Positions 38,400-48,216 of a stretch of 64,000 nucleotides of DNA are shown here, piece by piece. Source of the stretch: Pycnococcus provasolii (lineage: Eukaryota > Chlorophyta > Pseudoscourfieldiophyceae > Pseudoscourfieldiales > Pycnococcaceae). Position numbers and translations under genes: made by a program. The stretch spans positions 186,001-250,000 of the forward strand of contig OW568875.1 of the NCBI GenBank assembly GCA_938743325.2, given 5' to 3'. Positions within the stretch are counted from its first letter, which is position 1. Each line of letters begins with the position of its first letter. A model generated the notes under the pieces. It worked only from the letters and a program-made list of their open reading frames with translations. It made no database searches and was not told where the DNA came from.

Positions 38400-40358
38400 T
38401 TAGCCGACATTCCGCGCACCAATAGCCGCGCCGTCCATCGCGCCCTTGGTCAACAGTGGCGAGGACGAGTTATAATCGCCGGTTGTAAGCAGCGGAGTGC
38501 CGGTCACAGATGACAACGCTGTCGAACCCGCAGGGCCAGGTTGAGCTGGCCCGGTACCGCGTCCCGTCGCTAGCAGCGGCGAAGAGCGCGCAGCCTCGGC
38601 GGCAAATGCTTCAGCGTCAAGTTCAGCCTTGGCAGCTCGTTCTGCTATTTGCCTCTGCGCCTTCGACGCCCATTTACGCCCAAGTCGCTGCGTTTGTTTT
38701 TCGGCGCCATCTCGTTTCGTCGATCCTTGCACATTGGAGAGAGATGCGCTGCAGGAACCGAGAGGCGTTTCCGCCGGTGGAGAGTCGCAAATGCAGCCGG
38801 CTCCGTCCCCTCGAACGCACACTGAAAGGTCGCGCGACACACGCTGTATGTACGGGTGACCCTCCACAACAGCGAGAAGGTTCAGGCTCAGCTTGCATAC
38901 GCCAAGCCAGTGCGCATCCTCCGGTCCACGACGAAGTCCCTTCATCGGGCCGCCGGGAGGTACTCCTGTATACACGGCGTCGAAGTAGCTGCCGTCGACG
39001 CGGATCAGTTTGTCCGTTCCGACGATGAACACGCGGTACCCGAATTTGGCGACGTAGTCCACCTCGTTGCGCAGCGTATCGCTCGCATCGCGGCGCCAGC
39101 TGACGGCAGTGACGCGCTTCGACAGAAGGCTTTTTTCCAGCCCCTTCAAGGCGCGTGCGCTCGGCTCAGCTTGCTTATCTTTGTCGGTAATTCCAAGCAG
39201 CGCGCCAAACTGCGGTCGGCGCCACAGCTCTCCCACCTCAAGGTGGTCGAGGCGAATGACGAGCAGGTCATCTGCCATGCCTAGATGTGCCTCGCTGCCA
39301 CTCCCTCGCCCAATCTCCTGCACCTCCTCGTCGAGCGTTGTCACCGGCGCGCCCCCTCCGCGGAAGCTCACGGCGACGTCCGCAAATCCCTTGTACTTCA
39401 CGCTCGCGCTCGGCACGTCGCCAAGCTCACCCTTTAGCGAGGCTACAGATTTGTCCACCTGATCGTAGATGAAGCTACGGCACGACAGCGGCTCAAGGCG
39501 CTTGGTGATCGCCTTGACCATTTTCAGCTCTGACGTATGCCCCGCACCAATCATCGTGCATCTCGACTGCTCTTTCATCAGCGCCGTGGAGCGGAACACA
39601 ATCTCGTAGAGCACGGTGGACACCGCGAGTGCGGCATCCTTCGCACCGCCCGGTCGTCGATCGTCGAAGCGCCCGGCACGCCATAGGAAGTAGCGCGCCT
39701 GCTGCGGGTACAGCGCGCTCGCGCACCAGTCGTCGACGGTGACTCCGACGAACGCGTCGCCGACCGTTCCGTTGGGATTAGCGTTGGACACTGCGCGGAA
39801 GTACGCCGCGGCATGAAATCGCTCCTCGGCGGAGTGTTCGTCCTGCTGTTTTCTGTGGAACGACACCTTCGCCTTGTGGTAGGCAGCCTGCGTGCGCAAG
39901 TCGCTTGCTGGATGCGGCGTATCTGAGGGCTGAAGTATGGATAGTCCGAGGTGTGAGGCAGACACGTCGAGTAGCGACTTGCCTTTCCCGTCGCGCGTGG
40001 CGATGAGTTCGTGAACAAGTGCAGCGATGAGCATGATTCCCGTCAGCGTTAGGAAGGTGACAAGTGCGGTGCGAAGGCACGCGCGCCCCGACGCTCGGTC
40101 GACGGGCATCACGGTGACTTCGCCGACGGGTGTTGCACGCGACACACCTGCGCCTGCGAACCATGCGTTTGCGGACTCGAGCGTGCTTGCGTTGAGCTGC
40201 GAGGCGTTGAGTCGCGCCTCGAATATTTCCTGCTGTAGTTTCGATCGCACCGCCGCTTCTTGCAGTCTCCGCCTCTGTTCCTCCTCGCGGTACGACGCCA
40301 GGAGGTGTGTGTCCTGCGCGGTGGGTGGGCCGCGGCCGCCTCGGTTGAAGAGTTGCAT
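38400..40358 (-). CDS. Membrane-anchored FkbM-type methyltransferase-like protein
   Basis: A 652-residue protein with a cytosolic N-terminus of about 90 residues, one TM helix (ALVTFLTLTGIMLIAALVHEL, about 95-116) and a large lumenal part, so a type II Golgi/ER layout. Within the lumenal part, CTMIGAGHTSELKMVKA, VSFRGGGAPVTTLDEEV and DDLLVIRLDHLEVGELW match the order of FkbM methyltransferase motifs (SAM loop, vttLD, lKiDvEG-aE), with FGYRVFIVG as the last strand. The EG of the consensus DVEG is altered (DHLEV), and the SAM loop is weak, so catalytic activity is uncertain. The tail is Ala-rich with RSSPLLA-like repeats. The start at 40358 gives MQLFNRGG. Confidence 0.65.
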   Translation of the reverse strand: MQLFNRGGRGPPTAQDTHLLASYREEEQRRRLQEAAVRSKLQQEIFEARLNASQLNASTLESANAWFAGAGVSRATPVGEVTVMPVDRASGRACLRTALVTFLTLTGIMLIAALVHELIATRDGKGKSLLDVSASHLGLSILQPSDTPHPASDLRTQAAYHKAKVSFHRKQQDEHSAEERFHAAAYFRAVSNANPNGTVGDAFVGVTVDDWCASALYPQQARYFLWRAGRFDDRRPGGAKDAALAVSTVLYEIVFRSTALMKEQSRCTMIGAGHTSELKMVKAITKRLEPLSCRSFIYDQVDKSVASLKGELGDVPSASVKYKGFADVAVSFRGGGAPVTTLDEEVQEIGRGSGSEAHLGMADDLLVIRLDHLEVGELWRRPQFGALLGITDKDKQAEPSARALKGLEKSLLSKRVTAVSWRRDASDTLRNEVDYVAKFGYRVFIVGTDKLIRVDGSYFDAVYTGVPPGGPMKGLRRGPEDAHWLGVCKLSLNLLAVVEGHPYIQRVSRDLSVCVRGDGAGCICDSPPAETPLGSCSASLSNVQGSTKRDGAEKQTQRLGRKWASKAQRQIAERAAKAELDAEAFAAEAARSSPLLATGRGTGPAQPGPAGSTALSSVTGTPLLTTGDYNSSSPLLTKGAMDGAAIGARNVG

Positions 40359-40947
40359 GAGGCGGGACGGATGCGGATGCGTACGCGGCTACGGGTGCGG
40401 CTGAGGAGGGTGGTGTCTTGAGTGCGTGAACGCGGTGCGGCGCCCTTAAGCAGCGCTGTGCGGGTGAGGCCACGTTTGGTTTGGGACGGGTGGCCTTTGG
40501 ATGGCCAATCGGAGGGGCAATCGCGCGAGGAGGGGGAGGGAGGAAGACGGGGCACGGGAACCGCAACATCATCCACAACGAGGGGAGGAGGGGGGGGGGA
40601 GGGGGGGCAATTCCCAGGGGTTGGGATTCGCAAAGAAGACACGGGGGGAGCGCCTGGACCTAACCCTAACCCTAACGTTGCTCTGAGAGAGGAGGTGGGA
40701 AAGGCCTGCGATTTTTTCCTTCCTTGTAAAAAGGGAATGAGCGACCGCTTTTTCCCCTCCGCTGGTCGAGGGAGTTGAACGAGGTGGCGGGGCGTTTCCT
40801 TCCCCATCAGCATACGTGGCAGCCGCCTGGAAGGAAGACTTGTCTCCCCCTTCTTCCTTCCCCTTCTCCTTCGCCACAACAGCGCCCCTTCTTCCCCTCC
40901 CCTTTCATTTCGCCAAACACTCTGCCACTTCGCTTGTAGCACTGCCA
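40359..40947. promoter_or_regulatory. Divergent promoter with three telomeric units at 40659-40676
   Basis: The 589-bp gap between the FkbM gene (left) and acyl-CoA oxidase (right). It contains CCTAACCCTAACCCTAAC at 40659-40676, purine-rich sequence (GGGGGGGGGAGGGGGGG at 40588-40606) towards the left gene and C/T-rich sequence (CTTCCTTCCCCTTCTCC at 40853-40870, then CTTCCCCTCCCC) towards the right gene. Confidence 0.65.
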
Positions 40948-42894
40948 ATGGAGGTGTCTTCCGATGCTACCAACACGCTCGTCACGCAGGAACTGCAGCG
41001 ACTGCTCGAGCACGACAACCACGCGCACCGCACAGCCATGAAGAACTTCATGCAGGCGAACGACCTCTTCGTCCCGCGCTACGATATCGACCTGCGCGCA
41101 GAACGCGAACTCGCGTACCAGCGACTTAAGGCGCTCTGCGAAGCGGGTTTCATCTCCGTGTCGGACTTCCGAAATAACCCCATGCGCATCTTCGCCGCGC
41201 ACGAAGTGGCGGGACTCGCGGACGGGTCCATGGCGACGAAAATGACCGTGCAATTCAACCTGTTCGGAGGTACCGTGCTCAAACTTGGAACCGAAAAACA
41301 CCACGGCGAGTTCCTGAAAGCCATCGACTCGCTCAAGTCTGTAGGGTGCTTCGGACTCACGGAACTAGGGTACGGAAATAACGCCGTCGAAATGGAGACT
41401 ACCGCGACGTGGGACGCCAAAACGAAGGAATGGGTCATACACACGCCAACCGTGCTCGGCCAGAAGTACTGGATTACAAACGGGGCGGTGCACAGCCACT
41501 TCTGCCTCGTGTTCGCTCAGACGTACGTGCCCCACCCGTCAGACACATCCAAGATGGTGCACGAGGGAATCCACGCGTTCCTCGTGCGCATACGAAGCGA
41601 CGACATGAAGGTGATGCCCGGAGTTCGCGTTGAGGACATGGGACACAAGATGGGATGCAACGGTGTCGACAACGGGAAGCTGTGGTTCGAGCACGTTCGC
41701 GTGAAGCCCGACGCACTTCTCGACCGATTCAGCCAGGTGGACGCATCCACCGGTGCGTTCCAGTCGTCGATTCCGAAGAAGCGTGATCGATTCCTCAAGG
41801 TGGCGGACCAGCTGCTGAGCGGACGCATCTGTATCGCGGCCATGTGCCAGTCAGCCAGCAAGATGGCGCTCACCATCGCGTTCCGCTACGCCAACTCGCG
41901 CCTCACCGTGGGACCGAAGGGTGCGAGCGACACGCCAATCCTCACTTACCAGCTGCAGCAGAATGCCTTGCTGCCGCTTCTCGCGCGAACCATCGCGCTG
42001 AACCTCGGATTGAACGGCGTCAAGGAGATGTGGGCGAAGCACCAGTTCCAAATCAACTCCATGACGGTTGTGCAGTGCTGCGCTATCAAGCCGCTGTGCA
42101 GCTGGAATAACGAGCGATGCGGCACAGTCTGCCGTGAGAGGTGCGGAGGTCAGGGCTACCTGTCTTGCAATCGCTTCGGGCAGATCATCGGCTTTGCTCA
42201 TGCGGGCATGACCGCGGAGGGTGACAACCGAGTTCTGATGCAGAAAGTTTCCAAGGAGCTGCTCGGCCTCGCCGAGGGAGGCAAGCTGCCCTCGACCTTC
42301 CTATCCGCGGCGACAGCATCCATCCCGCCGTACGCCAACGCCGCGAGCCTGCCGATTATGCGCCGCCTGCTGACGATCGTCAGCGCACGTCGGCTGCTTG
42401 ACCTGTCCAAGGCAATGGCATCGAGGCAGACATCCCCCGCGGCGGTGGCAGGCGACAACCCGGTGTTTGAAATCTGGATGAAGCAGGAGTCGGATCTCGT
42501 GCAAGCTACAGCGTACGCGTACGCCGAGCATATCGTCATGGAGTACTCGATGAAGGCGGCGAGCGCCAGCTCCACTTCGCGCGAGCTGTCTGAAGTGCTT
42601 CATACTGTGACGAGGCTGTACGCCCTCGATGCCGTGGAGCGCGAGCTGGGTAACCTCCTGTGCGAGGGATTGCTGACGCCTTCGCAGGGTCAGCAGGTGC
42701 AAGCTGCTCGCCGCGAGGCTTGCAAGACGCTTGGTGCGCACGGTGTCTGGGAGATGCTCATCGCGTCGTTTGGCATTCCAGAGCAGCTCATCAACGCGCC
42801 AATCGCGAGTGACTGGGCGAGGTACAACGTGAAGGATAATCGTGGTGAATTGGACGGTGTTGCAGAGATGGTTGAATGGCAGAGCCGCTTGTAG
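40948..42894 (+). CDS. ACX: Peroxisomal acyl-CoA oxidase with SRL PTS1
   Basis: A 648-residue flavoprotein starting [10 protein letters not shown] at 40948 after a pyrimidine leader. The N-terminal half has the acyl-CoA oxidase/dehydrogenase fold: [58 protein letters not shown] and then [13 protein letters not shown]. The ACOX C-terminal domain contains [14 protein letters not shown]-type and [10 protein letters not shown] segments. The last residues QSRL give a canonical type 1 peroxisomal signal. The enzyme catalyses the first, oxygen-consuming step of beta-oxidation, forming H2O2. Length fits plant and fungal ACX (about 660). Single exon. Confidence 0.95.
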   Translation: MEVSSDATNTLVTQELQRLLEHDNHAHRTAMKNFMQANDLFVPRYDIDLRAERELAYQRLKALCEAGFISVSDFRNNPMRIFAAHEVAGLADGSMATKMTVQFNLFGGTVLKLGTEKHHGEFLKAIDSLKSVGCFGLTELGYGNNAVEMETTATWDAKTKEWVIHTPTVLGQKYWITNGAVHSHFCLVFAQTYVPHPSDTSKMVHEGIHAFLVRIRSDDMKVMPGVRVEDMGHKMGCNGVDNGKLWFEHVRVKPDALLDRFSQVDASTGAFQSSIPKKRDRFLKVADQLLSGRICIAAMCQSASKMALTIAFRYANSRLTVGPKGASDTPILTYQLQQNALLPLLARTIALNLGLNGVKEMWAKHQFQINSMTVVQCCAIKPLCSWNNERCGTVCRERCGGQGYLSCNRFGQIIGFAHAGMTAEGDNRVLMQKVSKELLGLAEGGKLPSTFLSAATASIPPYANAASLPIMRRLLTIVSARRLLDLSKAMASRQTSPAAVAGDNPVFEIWMKQESDLVQATAYAYAEHIVMEYSMKAASASSTSRELSEVLHTVTRLYALDAVERELGNLLCEGLLTPSQGQQVQAARREACKTLGAHGVWEMLIASFGIPEQLINAPIASDWARYNVKDNRGELDGVAEMVEWQSRL

Positions 42895-43035
42895 AGGCTG
42901 GTGGCAACTGGCGTGATTTTTCTCACATAAAAACAATAATCCCAGTTGGTGTTTCTTTTTCTTGTTGTTTGTTTGTGAGACACAAACACAAACCGTGATT
43001 AGTAACAAAAGCAACAAACATTACAGAAATACATC

Positions 43036-43890
43036 TTATGATGTGAAATGAAAAGAACGTACGCATGTTTCCACATCTTTCGCGCGTCGCGTGATCCAGC
43101 GTGTCCGGCTCGCGGTACCTCTCGTCGTCCACTGCACGCCGTCGCCGTCGACTGTGATAGCTCGTAGCTCGTAGATTGATCCAAATGCACCTGCCGTCGA
43201 CCCGTTGGCTGTCCACGCGACGTCGTACATCACCAAACCGTCGCTTTGAACTCGCTTGCGTGCAAGCGCGAGCGTCTGTCCAGGTGCGGCGTCAACAAGT
43301 CTCTTCGCAAAGGCGTCGACGCCTCCGAGATACCTTTCTGTCGGTGATGCAGCTGTAAAATTTTGCTTCGTATCCAGCTGCTGCCTGTACACCGCCAACG
43401 TTTCGCTTTGGTCTCTCGGGTTGAGGTACGAGCACATGACTCCCACCTCTCTTGCCAACTCCATGTCTCGAAGCTCCACCCACTTGGCAGGAAAGTCGAC
43501 GGCAAATCCCAGCTCGTCGACGTGCACGTTGACGTTCTCGTTGTCAGGCGGTACGATTGGCTCGGAGTAGTATGTCGCTAGCGCTGGCGCGTGAACGTCA
43601 AGCAGGAGTGCAGCTAGTGCTGTCGTCGTGGATGCGAGTCCGGTGAGCACGTGCCGTCGTGCGAAAGGGTGGTGTCGTCGTGGCCCATGCCCGTTACAGT
43701 TAGCAGCGCAAGCCGTGTTCCGACTAAGCGCAGGACGACTCAGAGAGAGGTGTCGTCGTGGCCCATGCCCGTTACAGTTAGCAGCGCAAGCGGTATTCCG
43801 ATTAAGAGCAGGACGATTCAGAGAGAGGTGTGTGAGCGGTGGGCGAGGGCGGAGGTGACGTGGCAGGAGGGGCGAGGCGGCGGCGGACAT
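43036..43890 (-). CDS. PsbP-like thylakoid lumen protein with duplicated transit region
   Basis: The 284-residue product has a bipartite presequence: a stroma-targeting part with a tandemly duplicated 26-residue block, then RRHVLTGLASTTTALAALL ending in ALA, a twin-arginine-type lumen signal. The mature part begins TYYSEPIVPP and has the PsbP-fold hallmarks VDELGFAVDFPAKWVELRD, CSYLNPRDQSE and a C-terminal VETCVRSFHF strand. PsbP-like (PPL/PPD) proteins assist photosystem II or I and NDH assembly; which one cannot be told. A sense TGTAA lies close downstream (about 43020). It is convergent with ACX. Confidence 0.88.
   Translation of the reverse strand: MSAAASPLLPRHLRPRPPLTHLSLNRPALNRNTACAANCNGHGPRRHLSLSRPALSRNTACAANCNGHGPRRHHPFARRHVLTGLASTTTALAALLLDVHAPALATYYSEPIVPPDNENVNVHVDELGFAVDFPAKWVELRDMELAREVGVMCSYLNPRDQSETLAVYRQQLDTKQNFTAASPTERYLGGVDAFAKRLVDAAPGQTLALARKRVQSDGLVMYDVAWTANGSTAGAFGSIYELRAITVDGDGVQWTTRGTASRTRWITRRAKDVETCVRSFHFTS
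43672..43827. repeat. 78-bp tandem duplication within the transit peptide
   Basis: Copies at 43672-43749 and 43750-43827 differ at about five positions. The unit is 26 codons, encoding LSLNRPALNRNTACAANCNG-type sequence twice. Confidence 0.95.
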
Positions 43891-44016
43891 GGGTGGATGG
43901 CCCCACCACGAATAGTGGACCGAGGATCGGGTTTTGAAGAATTTGGCTTCACTTTTTCAATTCTTTTATCCCCAAAGCAAAACAGCACCAATCCTTGTGC
44001 TGCTCTTTCTCCTTCT

Positions 44017-45231
44017 CTACCACGCGCTCTTCTTCTGCTGCTCGCGCTTCTGGCGCGCAATCTCCTTCGCCTCCGCAGTCGACATGCGCTTGCGTGGTGG
44101 CGGCTGCGGGAGCGGAACTCCGAACTTCTGCTGTGTCTCAAGCACAGCCTGCATGAGCACGGCGCGATCGGCGGTGGAGATGCGTCCAACCTCCCTTCCG
44201 CCAACCCAGAAGACGAACGTAGGCGTCGCGTTGGCGTTAAGGCTCTGCGCGACCGACTTCGCCTCTGCACTCTCGTCGAGCAGCAGTCGGCTCCAGCGCA
44301 CAGCTCCTGCAGTGTTCTTCGCAAGCGCGACGACGGCGGGGTAGATGTGCATGCAGTTCTCGCATCCGTTCAGCTGGCTGACGTCGAGCACCGCGAGCTG
44401 CTTCTCACACGGCACCTGCAGCTGCACACCTCGGATTCCCTCCTGGGGCAAGTCGCAGCGGTTGATAAAGTCGTTGAGGTCCTGCTGGCTTTTGATAGCC
44501 TCCACGTACTCGGACGCGTCCGCACCTCCCGCCATCTGGTCGCCAAAGTATAGAGCACCCTCTGGTACAGCTGCCATGGCGCCGGGCGCACCCTTGGCTT
44601 CATGAATCATCTGTCCTCCGCGCCAGAACTGGACGGTGGGAATCGTGCTCACGTTGAGTTCCGCGGCAAGAGCCTTGGTCTCAGCATCGCCCACGTCGAG
44701 GAGGACGAATTCCACCTAAAAGTTGTGTAGGGTACGGTTGTGTGTTTGTTTATTTCGTCGTGAGTGAGTAAAAAAAGAGAGGTTTGTTTGTTTTTAGGGT
44801 GTGGTTGGATATGCAAAAAGAAAAAAGAAACGCACGTCACCGCACTCGCGAGCGACACGCGAGATGGTGGAGTGGAGTCGTGCGCACGGCTCCATGAGTG
44901 CGTCGTGTGCCTCGCTGGAGGTGTTGAACGTCGGTGCAGCACCCCAGCTTTCCGGGTCCCCGACGTCGCACTCATCCTGCGAGTAGACTTCGACAATGAC
45001 GAGTTTATCTTCCGCGAGTGTCATGGCTGCGTCAAATTCCACTTTCGAAGAGACGGTTTTTGCGCGTTCGTTGACCCGTGCAGTTTCTCGCGTCCGGCGC
45101 TCGACCACGGAGTTGAGTTCAGGTATATTTTGCATGGACGTTGCTGAGGTTGCGGTGTGTCGTCGCTGTGCCGGTGTGGATCGCGCCGCGATCCTCACTT
45201 GCGTGCGCGTGCATGAGCGGTGTGCGAGCAT
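44017..45231 (-). CDS. CDSP32: CDSP32-like plastid double-thioredoxin protein, two exons
   Basis: Exons 45231-44836 and 44715-44017, with a 120-bp GT-AG intron (44716-44835); the splice gives ECGDVEFVLLDVGD. The 364-residue product has a basic transit peptide (MLAHRSCTRTQVRIAARS) and two thioredoxin folds. The first (about 75-195) lacks a CxxC; the second (about 220-340) has C250-E-N-C253 in GCENCMHIYP, followed by the cis-Pro strand ATPTFVFWVGG. This one-dead, one-active layout is diagnostic of CDSP32, which reduces plastid peroxiredoxin and methionine sulfoxide reductase under stress. Land-plant CDSP32 has CGPC, so the redox potential may differ. The Lys/Gln/Arg-rich tail after VPLPQPPP is extra. 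Confidence 0.9.
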
Positions 45232-45684
45232 GTTACGAGTGTTAGGGAGGGGAGGGGGGAGTGATGGGGAGGGGGAAGGAAGGGGAAGGGGGAAGTCTGA
45301 CAAGGCAACTCCGAGTTCTTTCTCGTGCTCTTTCCAACTCATCAACGACAACGCACAACAAGGGGGGAGATTTTCTTATCGTCGCCTTGATCGTCGCTTG
45401 ATTTTTTTAGTTCGGGGTTCCAGCCACCACGAGAAGACCTCCACCGGAGTTTCGGGGTTCGGACCTCGTCCCCATGAATAGGTCACCGCCTCCCCAACAA
45501 CGATGTATCCCTCAATCACATACCCGGCCTCTAGGTTTGCCTCTGGGGATACCCGTTTCATCCTATCCACATTCCCCTATTTTTTACCACAAACTGTTCT
45601 TCTTCCGGGCCGCCCCTCCTCCCTTCCTCCCCTTCCCCTTCCCCTCCCCCTTCATCCACTCGCTGCAACGACAACGACGGAACG
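45232..45684. promoter_or_regulatory. Divergent promoter, CDSP32 / plastid L18
   Basis: The left half (45237-45295) is G-rich on +, including GTTAGGGAGGGG at 45238-45249; the right half (45605-45655) is CCTTCCCC-rich. Both are C/T rich in the sense of the adjacent gene, as in the SMC2/ERD7 promoter. Confidence 0.6.
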
Positions 45685-46110
45685 ATGCTCGCAATGAACA
45701 CGGCAACACGCCCGCGTGCAGTCACCACGACGTGCAAGACCGCGTCGCGCACAGACAAACGCGTCAAGCGCCACCAGCGCATGCGCAACAAAATCGCAGG
45801 AACGACCGAACGACCGCGCCTCGCCGTCTTCAAAAGCAACGAACACACGTACGCGCAAATCATCGACGACACCCAGGGAGTCACCCTTGCCGCTGCATCC
45901 ACGCTCTCCAAGGGACTGCGCGAAACGCTATCCTCAGATAACGTCAACGCCAAAACCGTCAGTGCCGCGGAAATGGTGGGAAAATTAGTCGCAGAAGCTG
46001 GAAAGGCGGCGGGAGTGGAAAAGGTGGTGTTCGACCGAGGTGGTTTCCTTTACCACGGACGCATCAGGGCGGTCGCGGAGGGTGCACGCGAGGGGGGACT
46101 GGACTTCTAA
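45685..46110 (+). CDS. RPL18: Plastid 50S ribosomal protein L18 (bL18/uL18c)
   Basis: A 141-residue protein starting [17 protein letters not shown], a short transit peptide of about 25-28 residues without a hydrophobic signal, followed by the whole bacterial-type L18 fold: [40 protein letters not shown], and [14 protein letters not shown] near the C-terminus. It binds 5S rRNA in the plastid large subunit. In green plants the gene is nuclear, while most red-lineage plastids keep it in the plastid genome, so it supports a green-algal source. Confidence 0.95.
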   Translation: MLAMNTATRPRAVTTTCKTASRTDKRVKRHQRMRNKIAGTTERPRLAVFKSNEHTYAQIIDDTQGVTLAAASTLSKGLRETLSSDNVNAKTVSAAEMVGKLVAEAGKAAGVEKVVFDRGGFLYHGRIRAVAEGAREGGLDF

Positions 46111-46211
46111 GAACAAAGGAACACCCTGCTGTCATATCAATACACCACCCCCCTTTTTTTCAAAAAAGAAAAAAGAAATCTCATCTTCCAACTTCGACTC
46201 CTTTATTTGTT

Positions 46212-48011
46212 TTAACTGGAAAGTGCAGTCAAGTCAAGTGCCACCTGCTTCTCCAGCAAGGCACTCTTGAGAATCTGCAAAGTCGTCTCATGTCCACCCA
46301 CCTTATCACTCTCGACGTTCAGCACACAGAGGGGGTCGTGAAGACTCATGCGAAGCAGAGCCCAACCCTCCTCGCCGTCATCACCCTCGGGAATGCGTAC
46401 ACGATACCCTTCGTAGTTCTCATCCTCAAGCACCCAACCACTAGACGCCATATCCGCACAAACCTCCTTAAATGATTCCAAAGCCGCTTCGCCCACAGGA
46501 CGGAAGTCACTGCCAGGCTCCACCTGAATGCCAAGACGGTACTCCACGCTCTCCACCGGCTCGCGCAAATTAGCAACCAACTCACCCAAAGGGTCGAAGT
46601 CTGCGGAATTCACAGCATCTGGATTCGCAGCCGCACGTGCCGCCACCTCGCCAACAAGAAGAAGTGCCATGAACAGGCCGTCGTCGAGGTAGAAGTTCTC
46701 AGCCAATGCGCCGTGCCCGCTCGTCTCCATCATCAGCTGGCATGCGCCCGATCCCAGCTCCACACCCTTGTCGATGACATTCTTGTACCCACGCTTGTAG
46801 CGCACGTGCCGTCCACCGAGCGACTCAATGAAGTCTCGCAGGCCGTTGCTCGTCACGCTGTCTGTCACAACCGCGGTACTGGGGTGCGCGCTGAGCACGA
46901 GCGCGCTCATCGCCGCAATCAAGCGATTGCGATTCAGCGCTGCGCCGCTGCGCGCCACGACGGCGCTGCGATCGCAGTCCGTGTCCAAGCAAATGCCCAT
47001 GTGAGCGGAAGCTGCCTTGGTGATGGCAACGGCGCTCGCCATCGCCGTCTCGTCCTCGGGATTCGGTATGTGGTTCGGGAAGTTTCCATCCGGATCGAGG
47101 TACGCGGAGCCGTTGACGTCCGCGCCGAGCGGCGCGAGAACTTCGGAAGCCAGGAAACCGCCGCAGCCATTACCCGCGTCGACGACGATGCGCAAATTCT
47201 CAAGAGGCTTGGAGCTTGACAGAATTGCCGGCACCTTCGCAGAGCCGGTTAGCGCCTCGTAGCGGTTCATCGCCGCGTTGCGCACAACCTCCTGGCAGTG
47301 CTTCGCGTAGTACTCCTTGAGGAGTGGCACGCTGTCTACCGCCGCCGATGCCGACGTCTCCGGAAGCGGCGTGTCGGCGTCAAAGCACGTGCTTTCGTCC
47401 ATTCCGTACTCGTTCGCCACCTCCGACGCGCGCGTCACGAGCGCCTTGATGTCCTGTTTGGACGCACCCCCCGCATTCGTGAAGAACTTCATGCCGTTTC
47501 TGTTCCACGGCAGGTGCGACGCGGTGACCATGAAGGCGCCATCCGCCTGCACATCCTCGAACTGTGTCGCCATGTACATCGCGGGCGTGGTTGCGAGTCC
47601 CGCATCTACTGCTTTGGCGCCTGCCGTGCTGTTGATTCCTCGCAAGGCGGCATCGACGACAGCCGGTCCACTGAGTCGCGGGTCGCGTCCGACGGCGATG
47701 AGAACTTCCTTTTTGTCCGATTGTTTGTCGCGCACGCTTTCGGCGAACGCGCGTGCGAGGCAGAAAGCGGCGTTCGGCGTGAGCGTGACTGGTTCGTCGG
47801 GTATTCCTGGCAAGGCGACACCGCGCACGTCGGATCCGTTCTGCAGGCGCGCAAATCGCTCTTGTACCGCCGCGGTATCCATGGCTGACGCCGGTGCGGA
47901 CGAGGGTGAGCGAGCCGAGTTGCGTCGTCGAGTCGGGTATGGCGCGTGTCGTGCCGTGCGCCGAGATATCTTGGTCGAGCCTGAGCGAGCGCGCGCGGAG
48001 TCCGTTGACAT
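46212..48011 (-). CDS. Plastid phosphohexomutase (PGM/PMM/GlmM family)
   Basis: A 599-residue protein starting at 48011. The first 45 residues are Arg/Ser/Thr rich without acids, a plastid transit peptide. Domain 1 has the catalytic loop TASHLPWNRNGMKFF, with the phosphoserine at Ser165; domain 2 has the metal loop DTDCDRSAVV; domain 3 the sugar-binding loop METSGHGALAENFYLDDG; and domain 4 the phosphate loop RMSLHDPL. TASHLP in place of TASHNP, and SGHGALAENFYLDDG, match the plastid-type At1g70820/At5g17530 group rather than cytosolic PGM. It interconverts hexose 1- and 6-phosphates. It shares a divergent promoter with the intradiol dioxygenase-like gene; C-run sequence (sense) precedes the start. 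Confidence 0.92.
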   Translation of the reverse strand: MSTDSARARSGSTKISRRTARHAPYPTRRRNSARSPSSAPASAMDTAAVQERFARLQNGSDVRGVALPGIPDEPVTLTPNAAFCLARAFAESVRDKQSDKKEVLIAVGRDPRLSGPAVVDAALRGINSTAGAKAVDAGLATTPAMYMATQFEDVQADGAFMVTASHLPWNRNGMKFFTNAGGASKQDIKALVTRASEVANEYGMDESTCFDADTPLPETSASAAVDSVPLLKEYYAKHCQEVVRNAAMNRYEALTGSAKVPAILSSSKPLENLRIVVDAGNGCGGFLASEVLAPLGADVNGSAYLDPDGNFPNHIPNPEDETAMASAVAITKAASAHMGICLDTDCDRSAVVARSGAALNRNRLIAAMSALVLSAHPSTAVVTDSVTSNGLRDFIESLGGRHVRYKRGYKNVIDKGVELGSGACQLMMETSGHGALAENFYLDDGLFMALLLVGEVAARAAANPDAVNSADFDPLGELVANLREPVESVEYRLGIQVEPGSDFRPVGEAALESFKEVCADMASSGWVLEDENYEGYRVRIPEGDDGEEGWALLRMSLHDPLCVLNVESDKVGGHETTLQILKSALLEKQVALDLTALSS

Positions 48012-48216
48012 GGCGGAGTGTTCTGGCGGACGCGGCGAGGGAAAAGGGGTGGGGGGGGGAGGCGTTGGCAAAGGGAAAAGTTGAAGGGGAAGGGGCAGGA
48101 AAAAGGCGGGCAGGAGCGGCTCCCTCCGCTGGAAAGCGAAATGCAAATATCAAACTCGCCCTCTTCGACCCCCCGCCTTCCCCCCGCCTCCCCGCTCACT
48201 CGACGACCACGCAACG

